In this document: piece after piece, positions 11,061 to 19,415 of the stretch
Layout: the number at the start of each line of letters is the position of its first letter
How positions within the stretch are numbered: the stretch's first letter is position 1
Source of the DNA: Desulfotomaculum nigrificans DSM 574
GTDB lineage: Bacteria; Bacillota; Desulfotomaculia; Desulfotomaculales; Desulfotomaculaceae
Reading direction: 5' to 3'
NCBI RefSeq assembly: GCF_000189755.2
Contig: NZ_KI912183.1
Coordinates: 2,172,257-2,236,256 of the forward strand
DNA length: 64,000 bases
Translations under genes and position numbers: made by a program
Notes under the pieces: generated by a model
Seen by the model: only the letters and a program-made list of their open reading frames with translations
The model's database searches: none
What the model was told of the DNA's origin: nothing

Positions 11061-11990
11061 TTATTTGCTATACTTTTCTTCTATCTTGGTAATTTTGTTC
11101 ACCCGGTTGGCGTGGCGGCCGCCGGCGAATTCTGTTTCCATAAAGGTTTTGACGATTTCTTTGGCTTTGGCCAGGTCGATGAATCTGGCGCCCAGGGTTA
11201 GTACGTTGGCGTCGTTATGTTCTCTGGCCAGGGCGGCTATTGCCGGGTCGAAGACGTTGGCGGCCCGGACACCGGGAACTTTATTTACGGCAATGGCCAT
11301 GCCTACGCCGGTACCGCAAATGAGGATACCCCGCCGGCAGGCGCCGGAGCGGATTTTTTCTCCTACGGCCAGGGCAAAGTCCGGGTAGTCGCAGGAATCT
11401 TTGCTGTGGCAGCCCATGTCTTCCACGGTGATTCCCCGGCCCTCAAGGTAGGCCCGGATTTGTTCTTTCATTTCAAAACCGGCGTGGTCACTGCCAATTA
11501 CCACTGTCATGTTGTTCACCAATGTTACCTCCAAGTTGCTAAATTTCGCCAGGGCCAGTCGGATCAGGGACTGCAGCTCCTCGGCGCAATGTTTGTACAC
11601 TTCCAAAGGTTGTCCAAAGGGATCGGCGATATCCCCCGCCACCCCGGCATAACTGCTCAGGGTGAAGACCTTGTTCTCGGCTTCCGGCGCCATGTTAAGC
11701 ACCTGGCGGCGGTGGCCTTCGGTCATGGTCAGAACCAGATCGGCCCCGGCTATTAGTTCCGGAGTCAACTGGGTGGCCCGGTGGCCGGAGATTTCTATCC
11801 CCATTTCCGCCAGGGTGGCAATGGCGTTGTCTGCCGCCTTATCCCCGGGCCAGGCCAGGGTCCCGGCCGAGGCAAAGGTCAGTCCCCGGAGACCCAGTTC
11901 CTCCGCAATAGCCCGGGCCAGTCCTTCGGCCATACTGCTGCGGCAGGTATTTCCTGTGCATACAAAAAGGATTTTCTTTTCCATTTGCAC
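11061..11990 (-). CDS. rpiB: Low-molecular-weight phosphatase fused to ribose-5-phosphate isomerase B
   Basis: One uninterrupted frame holds two proteins that are normally separate. Residues about 1-150 are a low-molecular-weight phosphatase (YwlE-like, probably protein arginine or tyrosine phosphatase): CTGNTCRS loop at 11-18 and the acid ADPFGQP near 122-128. Residues about 161-309 are RpiB, which interconverts ribose 5-phosphate and ribulose 5-phosphate: IGSDHAGFEMK and GILICGTGVGM with Cys225. No stop lies between them, but a GGAGGT site followed by GTG (11519) and ATG (11510) marks an internal start, so free RpiB may also be made. Start GTG at 11990 or ATG at 11984. ywlE and rpiB are neighbours in Bacillus. 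Confidence 0.9.
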   Translation of the reverse strand: MQMEKKILFVCTGNTCRSSMAEGLARAIAEELGLRGLTFASAGTLAWPGDKAADNAIATLAEMGIEISGHRATQLTPELIAGADLVLTMTEGHRRQVLNMAPEAENKVFTLSSYAGVAGDIADPFGQPLEVYKHCAEELQSLIRLALAKFSNLEVTLVNNMTVVIGSDHAGFEMKEQIRAYLEGRGITVEDMGCHSKDSCDYPDFALAVGEKIRSGACRRGILICGTGVGMAIAVNKVPGVRAANVFDPAIAALAREHNDANVLTLGARFIDLAKAKEIVKTFMETEFAGGRHANRVNKITKIEEKYSK

Positions 11991-12032
11991 CCACTCCTCC
12001 GGTGCTAGTATTCCCAGGGTTGGGTTTAAGCA

Positions 12033-12063
12033 TAAATAAACTGCCCACCTTAATGGTGGACAG
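12033..12063 (-). terminator. Intrinsic terminator after mntP
   Basis: On the minus strand CTGTCCACC pairs with GGTGGGCAG (one mismatch) and is followed by TTTATTTAT. It sits between the mntP stop and the phosphatase/RpiB start. Confidence 0.65.
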
Positions 12064-12096
12064 TATTATTTTCTACAATTATATACTTTTTTCCTG

Positions 12097-12645
12097 TTAA
12101 AAAAATAGTTTTATGCCGATTGCTGCAAGGATTATTCCGCCAACCACCTGGGCCCGCTCGCCAATCCAGCCGCCCACGTATTTACCCAGGGTGAGGCCGG
12201 TGAAGGTCATGGCCCCGGCCACCAGTCCAATAACCCCGGCGGCCAGGGTTAGGGATACCCGCCGGGTACCAAGGGTGAAACCAACGCTTAAGGCATCCAT
12301 ACTTACGCTGGCAGCCAGCAAGAGTAAGCCCAAGGCGTTGGTAATGACAAACTGCGGTTCATCAGTACCCGGTTTAACAGCCTCCCAAACCATTCTAACG
12401 CCCAGGTACAGGAGCAGCAGTGCCCCGGCAACGGCAGCAGCCTTGCCTACCCGGCTCCCCAAATAGCCCCCCACGTACCAACCCAACAGGGGCATAATTA
12501 TATGAAATACCAGCACTGTGAAACTAATATAGGCAATCTGCCGCCGGTTGACCCCGGCCATGCCGATGCCTACACATAGTGAAAAGGCATCCGAGCCCAG
12601 GGCCACGGCCAGGGCCAGCAGGGTTAGGAGACTCAAGAAGATCAC
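12097..12645 (-). CDS. mntP: Manganese efflux pump MntP-like
   Basis: 182 residues with six membrane helices. The two MntP-type motifs are visible: ALGSDAFSLCVGIG near residues 16-29 and SVSMDALSVGFTLG near 113-126, each with the buried Asp expected to bind Mn2+. The family exports manganese. Start is probably GTG with a weak AGAAAGG site. Bacillus has the homologue ywlD in the same place, between ywlC (sua5) and ywlE. The Mn-sensing yybP-ykoY riboswitch found before some mntP genes was not recognised here. Confidence 0.85.
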   Translation of the reverse strand: MIFLSLLTLLALAVALGSDAFSLCVGIGMAGVNRRQIAYISFTVLVFHIIMPLLGWYVGGYLGSRVGKAAAVAGALLLLYLGVRMVWEAVKPGTDEPQFVITNALGLLLLAASVSMDALSVGFTLGTRRVSLTLAAGVIGLVAGAMTFTGLTLGKYVGGWIGERAQVVGGIILAAIGIKLFF

Positions 12646-12675
12646 GGCCTTTCTTGCTTATACTGCGATACTTTG

Positions 12676-12797
12676 GGGTCTGGCGGTTCGCCTTTCGCGG
12701 TTCGCCTTTCGCCTCTTGGGTATTCCTTTTGGGTCCTAACGAAGAGCGAAAAGCGAATAGCTTACCCTTAAGGAATGCCCCAAGCCCCTAAGGAATA
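12676..12797. repeat. Heptamer repeat element between sua5 and mntP
   Basis: Forward units GGTTCGC/CTTTCGC and inverse units GCGAAAAGCGAATAGC, bounded by GGGTATTCCTTTTGGGTCC and its inverse words CCCTTAAGGAATGCC and CCTAAGGAATAC. Confidence 0.85.
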
Positions 12798-13862
12798 CTA
12801 GAGCTGTACTATTTCCCCTGCGGCCCGGCGCAGGCGGTTCATTATGGCCAGACCGATACCCTTTGGCTCCATGCCTTCGGCCAGGATTACCTCTACTTTC
12901 AGCCGGTCGAACTGCCGGAGCAGGGCAAAGAGCATGTTGGCCGCGGTGGCGGGGTTTTTTTGTTGACCCATGGTCAGGATGACAGCTCCCCGGGGGTAGT
13001 AGGGGGCATTTTCTTCAAAGGCTAAGATGCCGACCCTGCTTCCCCGGGCCAGTTGTTCTGCTGCCCGGCGGGCGATGGCTTGAACCACCCGGGCGGGTTC
13101 ACCCTCGAACAGGGTTAACGGTGCCGCCGGGGCATAGTGGGTATATTTCATGCCCGGTGACCGGGGTGCCTGATCCCGGGATAATTTTTTACCCAGTATC
13201 GAGGGGTCAATGGTAACCCGCGGCAATAAGTCCGCCAGCTGCTCATAAGTAACCCCGCCGGGCCGGAGAATTACGGGTTGTTCGCCGCTTACATCAAGGA
13301 CCGTTGATTCCAGCCCAACCCCGGTGGGTCCGCCGTCCAGGATGGCGTCGATCCTTCCCTGCAGGTCGGCCTGTACATGGGCTGCCCTGGTGGGACTGGG
13401 CCGGCCGGACCGGTTGGCGCTGGGCGCCGCTATGGGCACCCCGGCGGCTTTAATCAGGGCCAGGGCCACCGGGTGGCTGGGCATACGAATACCCACAGTA
13501 TCCAAACCGCCGGTCACTTGTCCGGGAATATGGTTGGCTCTGGGGACCACCAGGGTTAACGGGCCGGGCCAAAATTTATCCATCAGCATTCCGGCCACCG
13601 GGGGTAAACCGGCACTGAGGGCTTCTGCCATAGCGAAATCCGCCACGTGTAAAATCAGCGGGTTATCTGAAGGGCGGCCTTTGGCCCGGTAGATGCCGGC
13701 CACGGCTGTACCGTCCAGACCGTTGGCTCCCAGGCCGTAAACCGTTTCGGTGGGGAAGGCCACCAGGCCGCCGTTTTTGATAATTTGGGCCGCCCGGTCA
13801 ATGACGTTTTGGTCCGGGTTATTTTTATCGACAGTCCATATAAGGGTAGTTTTGGTTTCCAC
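12798..13862 (-). CDS. sua5: Threonylcarbamoyl-AMP synthase (Sua5/YwlC)
   Basis: Makes threonylcarbamoyl-AMP from threonine, bicarbonate and ATP, the first step of the universal t6A37 tRNA modification. The N-terminal YrdC domain has GGLVAFPTETVYGLG and KGRPSDNPLI; PSANRSGRPSPT follows; the C-terminal Sua5 domain begins about residue 220, with SPGMKYTHYAP marking the linker. 354 residues from a GTG at 13862 with a GGAGATGA site; the frame is open to an earlier GTG at 13916. Position next to mntP and prmC/prfA matches Bacillus. Confidence 0.92.
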   Translation of the reverse strand: METKTTLIWTVDKNNPDQNVIDRAAQIIKNGGLVAFPTETVYGLGANGLDGTAVAGIYRAKGRPSDNPLILHVADFAMAEALSAGLPPVAGMLMDKFWPGPLTLVVPRANHIPGQVTGGLDTVGIRMPSHPVALALIKAAGVPIAAPSANRSGRPSPTRAAHVQADLQGRIDAILDGGPTGVGLESTVLDVSGEQPVILRPGGVTYEQLADLLPRVTIDPSILGKKLSRDQAPRSPGMKYTHYAPAAPLTLFEGEPARVVQAIARRAAEQLARGSRVGILAFEENAPYYPRGAVILTMGQQKNPATAANMLFALLRQFDRLKVEVILAEGMEPKGIGLAIMNRLRRAAGEIVQL

Positions 13863-14357
13863 GATGTCATCTCCATGTATATGTAAGGCTTGACGCCGAT
13901 AGTATATCACAGCCACTTCTTTCCAGTCCAGGGCTTTGGGGTGCTATTCGCTATTCGCTGTTCGCTGTTCGCTTTTTGTCTATGGGGTGTTTCTTTGGGG
14001 TCCTGCTATTGGACTTTGGGGTCGTCCTCTTTGGTCCGGTTGTTGGACTACCGGGTTATTCTCTGGGGTCCAGTTGTTGGTCTATTGGGTATTTCTTTGG
14101 GGTCTTGTTGTTGGCCTTTTCGGTATTTCTCCTGGGTCCTGTAATAGTTTAAGCATTCCTTTAACTCGTTAGGTATTAAGTTGACTCCCGGGTGAATACG
14201 ATTATTTAAGGTGTTCTGGAAGGTGAAGTTATTTATTAATAGTTTACGGGCCAGTATTTGCTGCAAAGTCAAAGCGTGAACGGCGAAAGGCGAATGGCGA
14301 AAGGCGAATAGCGAATGGCTGGACCCGTAAGGAATACCCCGATGGGAGGTTATTCTT
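13863..14357. repeat. Repeat-filled intergenic region with 34-bp units and heptamers
   Basis: 13935-13980 has TTCGCTN heptamers. 13985-14140 holds about four diverged copies of a 34-bp unit of the type GTTGTTGGACT + ATTGGGTATTTCTTTGGGGTC. 14275-14340 has inverse heptamers (GGCGAAAGGCGAATGGCGAA) and the closing word CCGTAAGGAATACC. A 74-codon minus-strand frame at 14048-14272 is partly repeat and has no recognisable content; I see no credible gene. Confidence 0.8.
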
Positions 14358-15065
14358 TTGGACTTTTGGTTATATTTCTGGTCTGCCCTGGGGTTGGGGG
14401 CGCTGCATGCCCTGGAGCCGGGTCATGGTAAGAGTATTATGGGGACATACCTCATTTTGTCCCGGGGGAAATCGCGGGATGCGGTACTTTTAGGTTTAAC
14501 CTCCGCCGTTACACATACTCTGGTGATTGTGGTGATGGCGGTGATGGCCCATTCGGCCACTGCCCTGGCTCTATCCAATGCCCCGCTGCCCCGGGACCGG
14601 ATGGAACTCTGGCTGCAGTTAATTTCCGGGGTCATCGTGGTGCTGGTGGGATTGCGCATGCTGCTGCGCAGGGAAGCGTCCTGCAGCTGCGGCTGCGGCG
14701 GGCACAGTCATCATCACAGCCGGTTTTCGGCCGCCGGTGCCGCCCGGCCCCAGGGCAGCTTATCGGATGTGTTGTTATTGGGGTTTACCAACGGTCTTAT
14801 GCCCTGCCCCAGCGCCCTGGCGGTCTTACTGCTGTCGGTGAGCAGCGGTGCCCTGATCAGCGGCCTGGCCCTGGTTTTTGCCTTTGGTGTGGGCGGGGCC
14901 ATTGCCCTGGTGGCGGTGGGGTTGGTGTTTGTTAAAATATCTTCTTTAGTCGGCGGATGGTTCAGCAGCGGCGCCTGGAAATACCTGACCAGGCTCAGCG
15001 GGGGATTGATTTGCGCTCTGGGGGGAGTGATGGCTTACGGGGCGGTGGTGAAGCTTTATGCTTAG
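14358..15065 (+). CDS. NicO/RcnA-type metal exporter-like membrane protein
   Basis: One of only three genes called on the plus strand. 235 residues with about six membrane helices. HALEPGHGKSIMGTYL at residues 17-32 and the cytoplasmic Cys/His stretch CSCGCGGHSHHH at about 98-109 are typical of the NicO (RcnA/HoxN-like) nickel/cobalt family; the second half has FTNGLMPCPSALAVLLL. Likely exports Ni2+, Co2+ or a related metal. TTG start with a GGGAGGT site 8 bp upstream. Repeat elements lie on both sides, so the gene is an isolated unit inserted in a minus-strand block. TauE-type transporters are a less likely reading. Confidence 0.8.
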   Translation: MDFWLYFWSALGLGALHALEPGHGKSIMGTYLILSRGKSRDAVLLGLTSAVTHTLVIVVMAVMAHSATALALSNAPLPRDRMELWLQLISGVIVVLVGLRMLLRREASCSCGCGGHSHHHSRFSAAGAARPQGSLSDVLLLGFTNGLMPCPSALAVLLLSVSSGALISGLALVFAFGVGGAIALVAVGLVFVKISSLVGGWFSSGAWKYLTRLSGGLICALGGVMAYGAVVKLYA

Positions 15066-15215
15066 GGGTATTCCTTACAGGTCGGCTATTGGCCGTTAGC
15101 TATTGGCAATGAGGTATTCCTTATGGGTCAGCTTTTGGCCGTTAGCTATTAGCTGTTGGCTTTTAAACCAAAAGCCAACAGCCAAAAGCTAATGGCCTGA
15201 CCCTTGAGAAATACC
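15066..15215. repeat. Inverted heptamer element, TTGGC/TTAGC type
   Basis: GGGGTATTCCTTACAGGTCGGC, then CTATTGG/CCGTTAG/CTATTGG units, a central TTTTAAACCAAAAG, and the inverse arm CCAACAGCCAAAAGCTAATGG ending in GACCCTTGAGAAATACCC. The arms can pair into a long imperfect hairpin. Confidence 0.85.
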
Positions 15216-16073
15216 CTACCGCTTTTCCCCTTCCACCAACCGTTCCCTGCCGGCCAGGTCTAATTCCAGCCTGGCTGTCCATGATGCGGCGGGCAGTAAT
15301 GCTTTGGCTGCCGCTCCCTGGCCGGGGCCTATCTCCATTAGCAGGTGGCCGCCGGGGTGCAGCAGGCGGTGGGCCCGGGGGATCAGTTTGCGGTACAAAG
15401 CCAGGCCGTCGGGGCCGCCGTCCAGGGCCAGGCGGGGTTCAAAGTCTTTTACGTCGGTCATCAGGCCGGAAATATCACCGCTGGGGATGTAGGGCAGGTT
15501 GGCGGTAATGACGCTCACTTTACCCTGCAGATCCGCAGGGATTGGCTCTAACAGGTTGCCTTGACAAAACTTAACCCTATCCGCCACCCCGTGCCGGGCA
15601 GCATTTTGGCGGGCCACCGCCAGGGCATCCGGGGAAATATCTATGGCGTATACCTGTAACCCCGGTACCAGGTGGGCCAGGGTTACGGCAATGGCCCCGC
15701 TGCCGGTGCCCACGTCCACTGCCGGCAGGGGGCGGGCACCGGATTGTCTCAACAGTGAAACGGCCCTTTCCACCATGAGCTCGGTATCCGGCCGGGGTAT
15801 GAGCACGGCCGGACTGACGATGAAGTCCAGGCCCATAAATTCTTTATGCCCGGTGAGGTAGGCCACCGGTTCACCGCCGGCCCGCCGTTCCAGCAGCTTT
15901 TCATACTGCTGCAGTTGTGCCGGGGTTAAAGGCTGATCTCCCCTGGTGATCAATCCCGTCCGGTCCAGGCCGGTTATGTGGGAGAGGAGGACCTGGGAGT
16001 CCAGGCTGTAGGAGGCCACGTTTTGTTGTTTAAGGTATTGCCTGCCTTTGATTAGGGCTTGGTGTATTTGCAT
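15216..16073 (-). CDS. prmC: Release-factor glutamine methyltransferase
   Basis: S-adenosylmethionine-dependent enzyme that methylates the Gln of the GGQ motif in release factors. 285 residues. SAM-binding motif VDVGTGSGAIAVTLAH at about 119-134. The substrate motif, usually NPPY, reads NLPY (ITANLPYIPS near residue 190). Motif order and length are otherwise standard. AAGAGGT site before the ATG. It follows prfA, its substrate gene, as in most bacteria. Confidence 0.95.
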   Translation of the reverse strand: MQIHQALIKGRQYLKQQNVASYSLDSQVLLSHITGLDRTGLITRGDQPLTPAQLQQYEKLLERRAGGEPVAYLTGHKEFMGLDFIVSPAVLIPRPDTELMVERAVSLLRQSGARPLPAVDVGTGSGAIAVTLAHLVPGLQVYAIDISPDALAVARQNAARHGVADRVKFCQGNLLEPIPADLQGKVSVITANLPYIPSGDISGLMTDVKDFEPRLALDGGPDGLALYRKLIPRAHRLLHPGGHLLMEIGPGQGAAAKALLPAASWTARLELDLAGRERLVEGEKR

Positions 16074-16083
16074 GGAATACCTC

Positions 16084-16210
16084 TTGTTCTTTGGGGTATT
16101 TCTTTGTGGTCGGCCTTTGGCTTTTGGCTATTGGCTTTTGGCCTTTAGCTTTAGCGCTAACAGCTAATAGCTAATAGCCAAAAGCTGACCCTTAAGGAAT
16201 ACCCTTAAGC
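16084..16210. repeat. Inverted heptamer element between prfA and prmC
   Basis: GGGGTATTTCTTTGTGGTCGGC followed by TTTGGCT/TTGGCTA units; inverse arm with GCTAATAGCCAAAAGC and CCCTTAAGGAATACCC. Splits the prfA-prmC pair by about 137 bp. Confidence 0.85.
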
Positions 16211-17281
16211 CTACCCTTCCACTGCCTTCAGCCGCTCGGCCTGGTCGGTGGTGATCAGGGCTTCGATGATTTCATCCAGATCGCCCTCCAGTACCTGGTC
16301 CAGGCGGTGCAGGGTGAGGCCGATGCGGTGGTCGGTTACCCGGTTCTGGGGGAAGTTATAGGTGCGAATCCGCTCACTGCGGTCACCGGTGCCCACCATG
16401 GACTTACGGGTGCTGGCAATGGCCTGTTGTTGTTCCTGCTGGGCTTTGTCTAATAAGCGGGCCCGCAGAACGCGCATGGCCTTATCTTTGTTTTTGTGCT
16501 GGGATTTTTCGTCCTGGCAGGAAACCACAATCCCGGTGGGGATATGGGTGATGCGTACGGCGGACTGGGTGGTGTTAACGCACTGGCCGCCGGGCCCGCT
16601 GGCACAGAACAGGTCAATACGGATGTCATTAGGGTTGATCTCAATATCCACTTCTTCCGCTTCCGGCAGTACGGCTACGGTGGCCGCAGAGGTGTGGATC
16701 CGACCGCCGCTCTCGGTGGCGGGCACCCGCTGTACCCGGTGTACCCCGCTCTCAAACTTCAAGGTGCTGTAAGCCCCTTTCCCCTCCACCACAAAGGTAA
16801 TTTCCTTAAAACCGCCCAGGTCGGTTTCGTTGGCATCAATAATTTCTGTCCGCCAACCTTTCCGCTCGGCAAAACGGGAATACATTCTAAATAAATCCCC
16901 GGCAAACAGAGCTGCTTCTTCGCCGCCGGTACCGCCGCGGATTTCCACAATAACGTTTTTCTCGTCATTGGGATCCTTGGGCAGCAGCAGGATTTTCAAC
17001 TTCTGTTCCAGTTCTTCTTTCCGCTTAGACAGTTCTTCAATCTCCAGTTCCACCATCTCACGGAAATCCGGTTCTAATTTTTCTTCCAGCATCAGCTTGG
17101 ATTCTTCCAGGTCGGACCGGACCTTTTTATACTGCCGGAAGACATCCACCACTTCGGTGAGATCGGCATGGGCCTTTACTAATTGTTTCCATTTGGCCTG
17201 GTCAGCAATGATTTCCGGATCACTGATCTGGCCTTCCAATTGTTCAAATTTATCCTCCAGCGCTTGGAGTTTAGCGAACAT
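16211..17281 (-). CDS. prfA: Peptide chain release factor 1
   Basis: Recognises UAA/UAG and triggers peptide release. 356 residues from the ATG at 17281 ([11 protein letters not shown]); the frame is open further but the extra 45 residues have no RF1 similarity and lie within the preceding gene. The codon-recognition tripeptide PAT is at 187-189 and the catalytic GGQ at 231-233 ([12 protein letters not shown]). It overlaps the end of the DUF1385 gene by 11 bp, so translation is likely coupled. Confidence 0.97.
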   Translation of the reverse strand: MFAKLQALEDKFEQLEGQISDPEIIADQAKWKQLVKAHADLTEVVDVFRQYKKVRSDLEESKLMLEEKLEPDFREMVELEIEELSKRKEELEQKLKILLLPKDPNDEKNVIVEIRGGTGGEEAALFAGDLFRMYSRFAERKGWRTEIIDANETDLGGFKEITFVVEGKGAYSTLKFESGVHRVQRVPATESGGRIHTSAATVAVLPEAEEVDIEINPNDIRIDLFCASGPGGQCVNTTQSAVRITHIPTGIVVSCQDEKSQHKNKDKAMRVLRARLLDKAQQEQQQAIASTRKSMVGTGDRSERIRTYNFPQNRVTDHRIGLTLHRLDQVLEGDLDEIIEALITTDQAERLKAVEG

Positions 17282-18152
17282 TGATGTCACCTTCCTTAAG
17301 GACTGCACCAAGTGCTTTAATGGCAACTTCCACCTGTTTGTCATCGGGTTCTCTGGTGGTGAGTTTTTGTAACCACAGGCCCGGGGCAACAAAAACACGC
17401 CACAGGCCCCGGTCATGATATTTTCCGGATAGTTTTAGCAGTTCGTAAGCTACCCCGGCCACCACCGGCAGCAGTAGGATGCGGAAAAAGATTTGGCCGA
17501 ACAGCCCGGAGGCGGTTACACCTGAAAATATAACCACTTTGATCAAAATTACAATCAGCAGAAAACTGGTACCGCAGCGGGGATGCAGGGTGGAAAACTT
17601 TTGTACTTCCTCCACCGTTAACTCTTTGCCCGCCTCGTAGGCGTTAATTACTTTGTGCTCCGCACCATGGTACATAAATACCCGCTGGATGTCCTTCATG
17701 CGGGACACCGCCAGTACATAACCCAGGAAGACAGCCAGGCGGATAGCCCCTTCAATGATGTTGCGGATGAAATTATCATGTATAGCCCGGGCTGTAAAAT
17801 AGGTTAGACTGGTGGGAATGACAATAAACAGCACAATGGCCAGACCCAGGGATAAGGCAATGGTCAGGGCTATTTGCCACTTGCTGAGCTTTTCCGTTTC
17901 TTCCTCTTCACCCAGGGCCTGCTCCGCCGAGTAGCTGAGAGCTTCAATGCCCATAATCAGGGATTCAAACAGCATTACTACACCGCGGATGAAAGGCAGT
18001 TTTAAAAAGGGCAGTTTATTGACAATGGATCCAACAGCCTTTTCATTGATGACAATGCTTTCATCAGGTCGCCGTACTGCAATGGCGCGATGCGAGGGTC
18101 CACGCATCATGACGCCTTCGATAACCGCCTGGCCTCCGTATTGAAATGACAT
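17271..18152 (-). CDS. yqhQ: DUF1385 membrane protein (YqhQ-like)
   Basis: 293 residues. Begins with the family signature [15 protein letters not shown] (residues 4-18), then three to five membrane helices and the second signature [13 protein letters not shown] at about 159-171. Function is not established. In Clostridia the gene regularly sits between rpmE and prfA, exactly as here. GAGGTAG site upstream of the ATG. The overlap with prfA suggests they share a transcript. Confidence 0.88.
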   Translation of the reverse strand: MSFQYGGQAVIEGVMMRGPSHRAIAVRRPDESIVINEKAVGSIVNKLPFLKLPFIRGVVMLFESLIMGIEALSYSAEQALGEEEETEKLSKWQIALTIALSLGLAIVLFIVIPTSLTYFTARAIHDNFIRNIIEGAIRLAVFLGYVLAVSRMKDIQRVFMYHGAEHKVINAYEAGKELTVEEVQKFSTLHPRCGTSFLLIVILIKVVIFSGVTASGLFGQIFFRILLLPVVAGVAYELLKLSGKYHDRGLWRVFVAPGLWLQKLTTREPDDKQVEVAIKALGAVLKEGDINVR

Positions 18153-18203
18153 ATTTACTACCTCGCTTTTATCGGCTTTTGGCTGTTGCGTTGATAAAGA
18201 AAT

Positions 18204-18226
18204 AGCAGAGCTGGTTCCGCTCTGCT
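18204..18226 (-). terminator. Terminator after rpmE
   Basis: Perfect 8-bp stem AGCAGAGC/GCTCTGCT with a 7-nt loop, followed on the minus strand by ATTTCTTTAT. Just beyond the rpmE stop codon. Confidence 0.7.
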
Positions 18227-18232
18227 AGCAGG

Positions 18233-18433
18233 TTATTTCAAGCCGTATTTCTTACGGAATTTCTCGGCCCGGCCACCAACTTCAACTTGACGCTGAGCTC
18301 CGGTGAAGTAGGGGTGACAAGCGGAGCAAATTTCCACTCTAATTTCCTTCTTAGTAGAACCTGTTTTAAAGGTATTACCACAAACGCAACGAACTTCCAC
18401 TTCTTCATATTTGGGATGGATTTTTTCTTTCAT
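18233..18433 (-). CDS. rpmE: Ribosomal protein bL31, zinc type
   Basis: Protein of the large subunit that bridges to the small subunit. 66 residues from the ATG at 18433 (MKEKIHPKY), placed 7 bp after GAAGGTGAG; an upstream TTG in frame is too close to that site. Two Cys pairs (RCVCGNTF and [11 protein letters not shown]) mark the zinc-binding C+ form, so a zinc-free paralogue could exist elsewhere. Sits between rho and prfA as in other Firmicutes. Confidence 0.96.
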   Translation of the reverse strand: MKEKIHPKYEEVEVRCVCGNTFKTGSTKKEIRVEICSACHPYFTGAQRQVEVGGRAEKFRKKYGLK

Positions 18434-18902
18434 TAACAAACTCACCTTCTTTCACTGATACTAAATGCGCACGGCATTAACTTACCTATGAACACACGAT
18501 GATATTATAGCATAGGTTAGGGGAGGGGCGCAAGGATTTCGCTGTTCGCTGTTCGCTATTCGCTGTTGGCTGTTGGCTTTTGGCTGTTGGCCATTATCCT
18601 TAATTCTAACAGCTAAGAGCCAATAGCCAATGGCTGACACTTAAGGAATGCCTTTTGGGAAAAAACTTTTTAAAAAGTTTTTCCCAAAAAAAGGGATTTG
18701 ATAAGCGGTGTCGTATAGATTAATCATACCAAAAATTGGTATTAACTCCTGCTTCTGGGGACCATCGTTTTGCGGGGAAGCGATATCCCTCCGCCGGGAG
18801 CCACTGCTCCACGAATGGCCCAATTAATGATTTGCAGGACTTCCAACAACTAAATATTGTTGGTCCTTTGACAGTATCTGCCATGCAAGGGAGGCGGTTT
18901 AG
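18434..18902. other. Gene-poor stretch with heptamers and hairpins
   Basis: 18535-18655 is a repeat element (TTCGCTG units, then TTGGCTG/TTTGGCT units, then inverse CCAATAGCCAATGG). It is followed at 18656-18695 by an AT-rich perfect inverted repeat (TTGGGAAAAAACTTTTT / AAAAAGTTTTTcCCAA type). 18844-18864 has the stem CCAACAA/TTGTTGG. A TTGACA word at about 18868 has no good -10. No known RNA family was recognised. Confidence 0.5.
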
Positions 18903-19067
18903 ATGTTTAACAGCACGTGTTCCCCTGATGACATTAGAAAAAATGTATCATGGCCGCAAGGCCCGCCAAGCAGACTGATCAAAGAAGAAGGGGGGGACCC
19001 AGGTAATCCCAGGCCACCTACCGGAGCCCAGTTAATTAAATTACTAAAAGGATGTGAATTGGTTTAA
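18903..19067 (+). CDS. Candidate small protein, 54 residues
   Basis: An ATG preceded 8 bp upstream by GGGAGG opens 54 codons to a TAA. The product begins MFNSTCSPDDIRKNVSW, has a Gly/Pro-rich middle (EEGGDPGNPRPPTGA) and ends with a short amphipathic helix (QLIKLLKGCELV). It matches no family I recognise. Evidence is the ribosome-binding site and the open frame alone; a chance frame of this length is possible. It is on the plus strand, opposite its neighbours, within a stretch ending in a plus-strand terminator. Confidence 0.45.
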   Translation: MFNSTCSPDDIRKNVSWPQGPPSRLIKEEGGDPGNPRPPTGAQLIKLLKGCELV

Positions 19068-19386
19068 GGCCCCGCTTTTCATGATTTGATTTTAAACAAG
19101 TTTTTTGCCCCATTGTTTTTATTGGCCAATAAAAGTTCCTTAACTTTTAAGGTACGTACTGCACCTCCCTGGTAGCCAAGTCGTGGGAAGCAAGTGCAGT
19201 GGAAAAATTTAAGAGACGCTCCTCCCTGTAAATGACATAAGGCCAGGCCTTTTCCCCTGCTGCTTCAGGCGTCTGGTGCCGGTTGCTGTCCGGAAAGCAA
19301 CCCCACAGCGAATTAAATAATTAATGAAGAACTTGAGGGAAACACAGGGACGGCGTTACGGGAGAATTAAATAGAGAAATAAGTTA
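19068..19386 (+). other. Unassigned transcribed-looking region, possible structured RNA
   Basis: 320 bp without a credible frame. It contains self-complementary segments (CCTTAACTTTTAAGG at 19138-19152; GGTTGCT/AGCAACC stem around 19279-19302) and ends at a plus-strand terminator. It could be the 3' untranslated part of the 54-residue gene or a small RNA. It does not match tmRNA, RNase P, SRP RNA or a riboswitch that I know. Confidence 0.35.
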
Positions 19387-19415
19387 CCCCCATCGATGTG
19401 ATGGGGGATTTTTTT
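19387..19415 (+). terminator. Plus-strand intrinsic terminator
   Basis: CCCCCATC pairs with GATGGGGG around a 5-nt loop and is followed by ATTTTTTT on the plus strand. The minus strand has no T run after the stem, so this ends a plus-strand transcript from the gene-poor region and not the M23 gene, whose stop it touches. Confidence 0.75.

Noticed and set aside
14048-14272. 74-codon minus-strand reading frame
   Set aside because: Its second half is repeat DNA, it has no convincing ribosome-binding site and no recognised domain.
19068-19386. 6S, SRP or tmRNA gene before the plus-strand terminator
   Set aside because: None of the diagnostic sequences (SRP domain IV loop, tmRNA acceptor end, RNase P core) is present.
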